A stretch of 64,000 bases of DNA from Whitmania pigra (Eukaryota > Annelida > Clitellata > Hirudinida > Haemopidae): the NCBI GenBank assembly GCA_021613335.1, contig JAJTWR010000278.1, forward strand, positions 2,302,501 to 2,366,500, written 5' to 3'. Under the pieces are notes generated by a model that was given only the letters and a program-made list of their open reading frames with translations, was not told the DNA's origin and made no database searches. Below, piece after piece: positions 55,324 through 64,000 of this stretch; within the stretch, counting starts at the first letter, position 1, and every line of letters begins with the position of its first letter. A program made the position numbers and the translations under genes.

Positions 55324-58300
55324 ATGTTCATCATTGTTTTCATTTTCATTCTGAAAGGTAACATAAAAATGAATTTCTGTATTAAAATTAAGTTTAACAT
55401 GATAGGGCTAGCCGGTTGTTTAGCTGATATTATAATTGTTATTAATTATGAAGAAGCGGCAGCAATCAACGTGGCTTTAGGGAAAAGATCAACTTTATGT
55501 GAAGTGGTTTACCTCCACTCGAAGTTATTTGACGGTAACATTAAGGTGCCTTATGAAGTTTATTTTGTTTTGAAATATTGCAAAGGTCGGCCTGCCTTTA
55601 TTACTGTATCATTGGATGACCCTTATTACGTACATTACGTGGTTGTTTATGCAGGAATAACTAAAGGTGATTTTTCATATTTTCGTTAAAGTAGAGACTT
55701 GAAGTTGTTAAGATGATTAGAATAGCTAAGCAGTTTCTCAATTAGGATTTCATCCACTTTATTTTAGTTTCTAGATGTTTCTTTTTGCTGGAAATTGAAA
55801 TGATTGTGACTGGTAGTGATGACAATGAATTTTTAAAATTTAAATAAAATCTCAAGCTATCTATTTATGTATTGCTAAATCAATTGAATAGTGTCAGGTC
55901 TTTTTCCTTAAGGCATACATTCCATGCGACCCCCTTCCAGAAGTCCTTTGGATTTTTTTACAGTCTCCTTAATCGAAGACGAACAGGAATTCAGTTGCTC
56001 AAGATTTGAAAAACCGATTAGTAATGTCATTCCGGGTGAAGGAATGAGAGTAAATTGCATGACAACAAACATTTCCGTTTCTATGGTCCAGTTGACCTTA
56101 GATACGAATAGGGACTTCACAATTGCAGAGATTGAAGTTCACACGTTGGGTATGGTGCCATTATGTCGCCAAAATTATAGTCCTCCATATTAACATCATC
56201 AGAATTAGTGATAACTATTGTTGCCATTTCATGATGTTGAAATAATATTAATCTTTAATCGTTTTAAGCTTCTGGGGTTCCTAATGAGCCAGTAATGTTT
56301 TATCGCGGATGTTTTCGAAACATTTCAAGTAAAGTGGTTGCTCCGTTGGATTCATTTCATGCCTGTTGGAAGAAATGTCATCGGGAGCAATATGCTTTGA
56401 CAGGCATCAAAGTAAGCCCTTTGTATACTTTCATTTCAAGTTCTAACATAGTTTATGTTCTTTAAGTTCGCACTAACTCCACATTTCATAAAACACGATC
56501 GACACATTTATGATTTTGCATCATATTTTAAATATGTATTTAAAAATTTTTTAAAGTGATTAACAATGAAACTTCAATAACTTACTGCGATGACCTTGAT
56601 ATGCTTTTATTGTCCAGAACGGAAAAGAATGCCATTGTGCAACAGATTATGATTTTTCTGACGAATTGCTTGAAAGCAGTTGTGACGAAATTTGTTCAGA
56701 TTCAAACAGACTTTGTGGTGGTAACGACACTTTTTCTGTCTACATAGGTTAGAGAAAATCAATCTTTGTTATCATGATGACTCAATGACTTTTCATAGAT
56801 AATTAACAGTGAACGTCCATCTGCCGTACCATCGTGGATGTAGTAATGAATTGGCGTTTCCTCTTGTTCAAAGCGATCATCATCCCAATGTCTCATTTTG
56901 TTTGGAATACTGCGACACGTTCAGGATTTTTGGTCTTATGGTTAGTCATAGAAACTCTCTTAAGCGACTTCAAACTTTGTCGCACCGAGATGAAAAACCT
57001 TAGTTTCGGTTACCGACGCTCAGTTAAATGAGGTTCGGTGAACAAGACTTTCTCAGCTTCAGTGTTTCAAGCTGATTGCTCACTGATTGCCACCATATCT
57101 GGCAGACGATTAAATGCCAAATTAGTTTATGATAACCTTTGTGCGATTACATCTGATCTGATCATTAAAACGTGAATGTTTAGTGTTGTAAAAATGAAAG
57201 GTCGCTCGTAAGAGTATCTATAACCAATTTTGATATAGGATATAAGTCATTTTTAAGTTTTGAGTCTTTTTGACCTAATTGCAACGCTTTTATAAAATTG
57301 ATCACTAATGATTTGCAGGATGAAAAATGTGCTTGCGGCGAAGATGTCGTAAAAATGGAGTCTGATATTATCAGATGTAATGTCACGTGTTTTGGACGTG
57401 ACCATGACATATGCGGAGGAGAAACCTTTTATTCAATTTATGGAAGTATGAATAAATAAATATTCATAATGCTCATGGACGTAATTTGGAGAGGGAGGCA
57501 AGGGGGTTTCTTTGATTTTAGACCAGACGCAAAAAAAGGTCATCTCCTCACATTTTACAGGGGTTTTCCCCCCTGGATTTTGGCTAGAAGCAAAAAATGG
57601 TCGTTTTCTCAAGTTGTGTGAGGGTAGGCCCCCTTGAAAAAAGCTGAAGTGATACGAGAATTTAGTAAACGATACAAGCATTTAGTAAAAGTTACAAACA
57701 TTTAGTAAACGACACAAGCATTGTATTGAAATATTGAAATGACGTTATGCTTTCTATTTCTTACGAGCGAAACGACCGAATTTTGTTTTGAGTACATTTC
57801 TTTATTTCGGCAAAATGATTCTTAAGTTATTCCTGGAGTTGGCGTTTTTTAGTAATTAACTATTAATTATTAACAAAGCCTGCAGTAGACAAGATCACGA
57901 ATATCTTTCGTGCAAGAAATTGTTTCAATGCGAGGACTTTCCAAATAAATACGGCGTTTGCACGAGTGGCTGCAGACCTGGCTTCAAAGGCGAATATTGC
58001 ATTGAGAGAGGTGGACAATGAAATTCTCAAACTTTTGCTCGTATTTTTTCCACATAAACAACTTTGCTTATCAATATTTCAAATTAATTTTAATGTGATT
58101 TCTTGTCAGTTTAAATTTAACCTATGATCTTAAGAAAGTATGTTATGTTAAATTGTTATAAAAAGTATTCATTTAAATATTTCTGTGGTAATCTGCTAAA
58201 GCAAATAATAACTATGTGCATTAGCTATTTTAACTACTCGTCTCCTTTATATGTATTTTCAGAAGCAATAGTGATCATTAAAAGTAAACGTTACTTGATA

Positions 58301-58839
58301 TTTATCGTATTTTTGACGTTTTCCGTTCTTATGACCCTGACGATGTGCATGTGAGTTTTACTTTTCAGTTATTTAGTTATTACTCGATTTGTGCTTATTT
58401 TTAATATTTAACAATAATAATAATGATGATAATAGATTGTTTAATAAATAATTAATATACAGTGAAACAAAAAACAGCTTGTTATAACGTTCTTATAAAA
58501 AATACAAATATTTAATGATATGTAGTTTATCGAGCAGAAATGAATTCTTTCATGTCTTGTCTTAGAGAAAAATTGGATTAGCGCCCATTTTTACCTTAAA
58601 AGTGTATTTGAGCATTAAATCTACTTTAAGGAACTAATTAGTTCTAATTAGTTAGGAATGTGTGAATATTTTATAACGTAGTATGTAATGCAAAAATTCG
58701 GTAGCCACAAAACGGTTCGGTTGTTTCTAGGATTTTCACTATAATTTAAAATAAAACTCAACAAATTTGAAAAACTTTAAAGTAATATTGTAATTTCAGG
58801 ATTCCAATTGTCCACATGAAAATGTACATGAACAAATGA
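55324..58839 (+). CDS. Single-pass membrane protein: galactose-binding-like, two WSC domains, EGF-like, transmembrane
   Basis: Exons: 55324-55666, 55913-56149, 56269-56411, 56618-56747, 56810-56940, 57319-57445, about 57886-58010, 58263-58350 and 58800-58839, about 454 residues. Exon 1 has a hydrophobic leader (start may be at 55324, 55369 or 55399) then INVALGKRSTLCEVVYLHSK and FITVSLDDPYYVHYVVVY, a fucolectin/F5-8-like fold closing in exon 2 with FTIAEIEVHTL. Exons 3-4 form one WSC domain (FYRGCFRN, CWKKCHREQYALTG, ECHCATDYD, CDEIC, CGGNDTFSVY). Exons 5-6 form a second (RGCSNELAF, FCLEYCDTF, KCACGED, CNVTCF, CGGETFYSIY). Exon 7 is EGF-like (CTSGCRPGFKGEYC). Exon 8 encodes a membrane segment after a KSKR motif, with a short tail. 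WSC domains bind carbohydrate in known cases. The phase between exons 6 and 7 does not match perfectly, so a small exon may be missing. AATAAA is at 58956. Confidence 0.75.
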
Positions 58840-59242
58840 GCACTAACGAATGAAATCTAGCAGATTCCGAGGAAGAATTTCTATAAAAGAGGACAATCAG
58901 AATGAAAAATACATTTTTTCCATGAAAACCTTCTCGGTTTCTCGGAAAACCCGCTAATAAACAACTTGAAACTTAATTGTTACTTATAAAATTTATTTTA
59001 TTTATTATATTTATTATTATTTATTTTATTTTATTGAGAATTGCACATTGCCATGTTGTACCTTTAGCCTATTTTGACGATCGAAAACCTAATTGTAGAA
59101 CTTAAATTTTAAGCTTGGGAAGTTAGGCTACTATTACTAATCATAGCATAACCTATGGAAGGCATGACATAAAAACTTTATTCACATTAAATATCTAGGT
59201 AATATGTCAGCACTTAGTCTCAACAATCAGTTCTATTTATTA
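58840..59242. other. 3' flank and TTATTA low-complexity tract
   Basis: It contains the likely polyadenylation site of the WSC gene and an ATTTATTTTATTTATTATATT-like simple tract at 58980-59036. Nothing else is recognised. Confidence 0.5.
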
Positions 59243-59880
59243 AAGAGGCGTTGCTAGGATATTTTTCTCCCGGGGACGAACTACAAAATTGGCGCACCAT
59301 CCACTCTCCGGTTAGAGCAACATCGCCTAGATCAGTACATAACTGTTTTTGGTTGAGGTCCAGAAACAGAATCTGGAGAACCGCCAGGGGCCGAGAGAAT
59401 GAGACCTCATCAACATTAAGACGTCAATAAAACAAATGTACAAGAGAATAAAAATAAGAACTAGATTCATATTAAACATTGACAGTTTTAAGTTAACAAG
59501 AGTACACGATGTGACGGCTGAGGCTGTATGTCTGCAACAAGCTTTAACTTATCGGACTGCTCGTAGTTTGCATATCATTCGAAAATAATCAAAAACAAAA
59601 CTGGCGGACACTGTGGAATTCCACTGAGTCGAGGAATGTGGAAAACTATAAAATCACGACGCACCCTAAGATGGTGCGGCATAGCTGTCACTCCATGAAA
59701 CTAGTCAGTTACTCGGCTGTTTTAGTCCAGTGAGAAAAAGTTTTTGAATTTAGATATATGTCGGTGCGTCATTCATAATCTTATGGAAATTGACTGAAAG
59801 AGCTATTTTTTCACTTTTCTTGTCAGCCTTCGCGGTCCTCATGACGGCTCGTCGCGGGTCTGAGGTTCTACACCACTGGC
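59243..59880. mobile_element. Degraded hAT copy related to the CAGAGGCGTAGC family
   Basis: At 59243 AGAGGCGTTGCTAGGATATT is followed by CTCCCGGGGACGAACTAC and AAAATTGGCGCACC, matching the end of the 25536-27754 element. No transposase remains. The right limit is not defined, and the sequence before 59880 may include other repeats. Confidence 0.5.
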
Positions 59881-59886
59881 CTATAG

Positions 59887-61457
59887 CAGTGGTCTCCAAC
59901 CCTTTTATCGCCGCGGACCGCTAAACGTTTGATTATTTTACCGCGATCTACTAGGGGGGTGACTTTAATTGTTTATATTTTAGATTGATTTGATTTAGTA
60001 ATTTTAATTTAATTGCATTTAAACATGCCTTCAAAATAAAATGTAGTTACTCTAAAAATGAATATAAAGTGATTTAACTTTTTAATTCACTAGAAGGCTA
60101 AATAAATGAGAACCCTTAGCTTGTTTCTTTGCAACGTTTCCATCTGGGAGTAATAGGAGGCAATGACACCCGAATTTGTGTTATGTCCAGTTCATTCTTC
60201 AAATGGGTAATACATTCCTTACCAGTTCGTGGGTATTGTGTTGTTTGGAAGTGTCGCTTGAACTCGAACCAAAAACAGGTGATCCTGCACCGGAGAGAAT
60301 GAATGCTCGCATAAAATAACAGCTAATGTCTGAAACATGTCCAAAATTCTTCTGTTCATGGGCCGTTCCCACAACTCTACTTTGTCTGCCAACTTGTCAT
60401 TTTACCCATAAGAGAAGGCAGATCTGTTGTACTTTCATAATAATGGTGCTAATACCTTAAGGTAAATTCACATTAAAACTTTTAAATTGTTATCCATTAA
60501 CCGCTCTAATTTACCGTTTAACAGTATAAGTTGCATTTTAAATAGTATCATCATAAATACAAAAAAATTTATTTTAATCCTTTTTTCTAACTCATAATGG
60601 AAAATTCCGGGTAATTTGTTATTACGTGTTTTCGGACCTTTTGTTTGTGAACGATTTATTTAAACCTGATTTGAAATATGCTCTCATAATATTTACTTTT
60701 TGTTTGCTTAATATCTGTATTCAGATTTTTTATATTTTTCCTTTTTGATTTACATCTTAATTTCTTCTATCTGCCCTTTTTTTTCATTTCATACTTTAAT
60801 TTAAAAAATGGATCAATTATTAAGTATATTGCAAAACAAGGCTATTAATGAAATTGTAATTGATAGAAAAATGGACGGTTGGTGTTAGCTATTTTTGAGT
60901 TAGAGTATTTTTAGAGTTTGTGGGAAAATATGTAATGAACAAGTTTACGTAGGCCAATATTTTTGATTTTTATGATATTTTTGTCTTGTCAAATGTGTAT
61001 GTAAAGCTTATTTGCATTAACTACTTGTAACTGCTAGTAAATGATCAATAATCTATTCTAGCTGGCAAAATGTTTCACTATGATTTACTTGGTGTGAGGG
61101 GTTTTTAAGCATTGACTGACTTTTTTTAATCACGTCATTACATAAAGCTGTTAAACTTCTCAACAAATACTTGGCTACTTGAAAAGCCTTTTTTCAGTAT
61201 AGAAATGCAAAGTAATTCAAGAGGCCTTTTCTTTTGACCGAAAAGTACATTCCATATTTAAAGAAGACAGTTACTTACATTGTTTCTGCTGTGATGTTTA
61301 ACGATAAAGAGGAGATTCTTCTTATACAAGAGGCTAAGAGTTCTTGTAAGGGATTGTGGTATATACTAAAGGAAGCCAGCAGGAAGAATGGAAGCAAATG
61401 AAACAATCGAGGTTTCTATAAGATTCACAAATTGAGTTGTTCATCAATAGGTAAGTG
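59887..61457. mobile_element. hAT remnant with CAGTGGTCTCCAACCC end, unfinished on the right
   Basis: CAGTGGTCTCCAACCCTTTT and GCCGCGGACCGC at 59887-59920 are typical of a hAT (Charlie-like) terminus. Sequence to about 60420 looks like the non-coding strand of a decayed transposase end. From 60430 to 61450 I see only AT-rich sequence without a recognisable domain or matching right end. Confidence 0.45.
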
Positions 61458-62194
61458 TCAAATATTCTCAGTAACGATTGCACGTGAACACCAGTTAGAT
61501 TGGAACGCAGCTTTGTCTAGTTAATATTCATGGTCGACAATGTTTGTTCGCAGATGTATGTAGACCCGAACAAAACAAGTAGTTTCATGACCATCTATCT
61601 CAGGTTGGCAAACTTGGACTCATTCAGTGAAGTATAAAATTTGTCAATGCTTTCAGATTGGAATTTTTATTTCACGGTAGAGTCATACTGCAGATGCATC
61701 CGACGCCTTTTCAAAGTCAGTTGTAAACGGTGATGACAAGATATCAAACTCAGCAGCAAGTTTCTGGAAGTCCGCAAAACGACGAGCAAATTCATTGTCT
61801 AGTGCAGATAAGATATTGATGTTGTTCCGCTGCTGATAAAGTTCTGTCACAGCCTCCTTCAACAGGCAACACTTTCACTGCTCAGCAAACATACTGACTT
61901 CTTGCCGACTTCTGTGAAAAAGTACTTATGCATCCAATCTTTGTTAAATTTCTTGGCAAAATCCATGATAAAAATGTTATTGTAAATTCTAAATCTAGCC
62001 AAAAACAACCAAAGAATAACTAACAGTCATTATTACTGCAACGCAATAAGAAAGTAGTGGGAGATTGAGCGGGATGTGGACGCAGGCCACATTACCATGT
62101 ACGACCAGAAACAGTCTGCTGGCCAGAAACAGTCTGCTGGCCAGTTAAAATCTCGTCGCGGTCCGGCCCGCAGGCCGTATATTACCCTTCCCTG
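61458..62194 (-). mobile_element. hAT remnant, duplicated copy of the 37.2-39.1 kb element
   Basis: From TTCTCAGTAACGATTGCACG onward it matches 37587-38228 and 39001-39075 closely, including the shared right end CCCTTCCCTG and the following TCCTAGAG. It has the uninserted CACATTAC site of the younger hAT and an 18-base tandem repeat CAGAAACAGTCTGCTGGC unit near 62104-62140. The left part of the element is missing, so the segmental duplication break lies near 61458. Confidence 0.85.
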
Positions 62195-62734
62195 TCCTAG
62201 AGCATCTTTTGGAGCAAAAATAGTATAAGACGGGGAAACACGGTATAAGCGCTGTAAATCAGAGCTGTATTTAATATATTTAATATCAACGGTTATCATT
62301 CACGTCACTTTAAGCCGTTCAGTTGTTTGTAATATTGTTCCGAACATACAAGACAATGAACCAGATTTTCCAAATCTTGTGTTACCAAAATTGTCGTGGA
62401 TCCATTGCCATAACAGCGTTTAGATTTATGGGAAGTTGGCGCGCAACTTTGTTTTCGAATGTAGAATTGAGGCCAATGGCAACCGGTTAGTTCTCTATCA
62501 TTTGGGAAGATTTTTTGTTGGGTTTTTGCTTTTGCTAAGCGCATTTTCTTATTTTCGCAGCGAGTCGCATACTTTCGCCTTGTTAGATTAATTATTTAGA
62601 AAATTGGAAACAATTATTTTTATTTGGTTAAAACGAAAAATTTAGAGTATAACTTAAAAAAATGAATTTGTGCAATTGCTTATAACTTACATTCGTCACC
62701 TAACTCGGTCTTCACAGCGAACGAGACGAGCGTA
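62195..62734. other. Duplicated 5' flank of SCCPDH copy 2
   Basis: Matches 39076-39583 with small changes. A GAGCTGTATTTAATATATTT-type stretch and an extra segment near 62282-62310 differ from copy 1. Promoter and 5' untranslated sequence of SCCPDH copy 2 should lie here. Confidence 0.6.
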
Positions 62735-63971
62735 ATGGCTGAAGGAAGAAAGTATGATATCGTCGTTTTCGGAGCCACTGGTTTTACGGGGAAGCATGTT
62801 GTAGAAGAAATAGCCAGAACGGCATCCGAAGAAAAAGGTCTGAAATGGGCAATAGCCGGTCGCAGTATGAAAAGCCTTCAGGGGGTTCTGGATTTAGTAT
62901 CAAAAGTAACGGGTAAATCAAATTCTTTGATTTCTAATTTGGATTAGTTTTCATAGAGGTGTGTGGTTTTTTTGAGCTTTTCGGAAGATTTAATGATTAT
63001 TTTTCTTAACAGGACATGATTTGTCGGATCTGCCGATTATTGTCGCTGACGTGAGCAGCCAGGATAGTTTGCTTTCCATGTGTCAACAGACGCAAGTAGT
63101 TTTGAATTGCGTCGGACCAGTTAGATTGCCTTAATTTTATTGATTATAACTTTTTTTTTGAAATATGTAACTTATTTATGCGTTGCAGTTCAGGTTTTAT
63201 GGAACTCCTGTAGTTGAAGCATGCATAGTTGCTGGTGCCCATCATATTGATATATCTGGAGAGACTCAGGTTTGCACATAAATTGACATTTTTTTTAGTT
63301 TTTGTTGATTCAAGTATCTGAGGTTTATTTGTTCTTATGTTAGCATTACCTATACTCTGTTTCACATTTTGGTGAATGCAGTGGCTGGAAAAAATCCACC
63401 TGGATCATAACAAAGATGCTCAGGACAAAGGAGTGTTTATTATCCAGGCTTGTGGGTTTGACAGCATCCCTGCAGAGATGGGACTGCTCTACACAAAGAA
63501 AAGTTTTCAAGGTTTGCATTTTAAATTGAGTAATTTATATTTGAATTATAATTTAAACAGTTGGAGGCATTAGTTCAACAGTTTTACAGTTTTTACTTTT
63601 GAATGTGTTGTGTGAAGTAAGTGTCTAAGGGCTAGAAATGAAGTTACTCTGAAGGTTCATGATTAAAGCAAATAATTGAGCAATTGAAGGAAGTGGCAAG
63701 TAATGTAATAATCCTCTTGTTACTTAGGAGTACTGAATTCAGTAGAGTCTTACATATCTGTCCATCAAGGAGAAAAAGTGAGTGACGGTTGTTATGTGGA
63801 TTTCATGCAATTTTTTAAGCAATTATGTTCCCATGTTTAGGGGGGTTGTATAAATGAGGGAACATGGAAGTCTGCCATCCATAGCCTCTCAACAAGGTCA
63901 GAGCTCAGAGCCATCAGAGAAAGACTCTACCCTCAGTCATTTCCAGTCCCAAAGGTCAAGCTTCAGAAGAG
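62735..63971 (+). CDS. SCCPDH: Saccharopine dehydrogenase-like oxidoreductase, copy 2, first six exons (gene continues past window)
   Basis: Exons 62735-62912, 63013-63119, 63189-63269, 63382-63511, 63728-63777 and 63841-63971 have exactly the same lengths and phases as in copy 1. Differences include GATGFTGKHVV for [15 protein letters not shown] for LSEL, GGCINEGTWKSAIHS for [15 protein letters not shown] and STRSEL for STKSEL. No stop or frameshift is present in these exons, so the copy may be functional. Intron 6 starts GTTTGCAATA as in copy 1 but lacks the LINE within the 29 bases visible. The remaining six exons, if present, are beyond 64000. Confidence 0.93.
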
Positions 63972-64000
63972 GTTTGCAATATTAATTTTTCTGTTTTGTA

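Overview
This window is metazoan nuclear DNA, AT-rich, with spliced genes (GT-AG introns mostly of 60-700 bp) sitting in a dense field of transposable elements. Recognisable host genes are a calponin/transgelin-type protein, PRCC, SCCPDH (twice), an AGC-like protein kinase and a WSC-domain membrane protein. Together with L2/CR1- and jockey-like LINEs, many hAT families and a C48-protease DNA transposon, they suggest an invertebrate animal. The sequence alone does not let me name the phylum.

Layout. 1-2.85 kb: L2/CR1-like LINE ending in a compound microsatellite. 2.9-11.5 kb: gene-poor, with a foldback-like element, hAT fragments and a 528-codon intact hAT transposase ORF. 11.5-15.2 kb: a divergent pair of host genes, calponin-type on minus and PRCC on plus. 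15.2-17.7 kb: little except a palindrome-bearing MITE-like repeat. 17.7-34.6 kb: a transposon graveyard of two copies of an element with a C48 (Ulp1-like) protease, each broken by a different hAT, plus a hAT nested inside another hAT with a perfect 8-bp target duplication, and further ZMYM1/DUF4371-type hATs. 34.6-37.2 kb: LINE and hAT scraps. 37.2-48.8 kb: a complete 12-exon SCCPDH gene whose introns hold two LINEs. 49.8-51.5 kb: a retroelement remnant with a PD-(D/E)XK-like domain. 51.75-53.94 kb: a 6-exon kinase gene. 55.3-58.84 kb: a galactose-binding-like, WSC, WSC, EGF-like, transmembrane protein gene. 59-62.2 kb: hAT debris. 62.7-64 kb: the first six exons of a second SCCPDH copy, cut by the window edge.

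The strongest unusual signal is a short-element family seen at 5765, 38285 and 46311, with a degraded fourth copy at 10751. Its ends are GG(T/C)(G/A)CCCCGTCA-like, its arms can be built from tandem CAAAATAGCCCCGT-type units, and all three complete copies have perfect 9-bp target duplications. Two of these are confirmed by related uninserted sequence inside this same window. Nine-base duplications and repeat-built arms recall foldback/MULE elements, yet the longest copy contains a hAT-type C-terminal dimerisation ORF, a family that normally makes 8-bp duplications.

The two SCCPDH loci come from a segmental duplication of about 23 kb spacing. A hAT insertion upstream is shared by both. A later hAT, with a foldback-like element nested inside it, is present only in copy 1, and copy 2 keeps the empty site. 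This gives an internal clock of insertion order.
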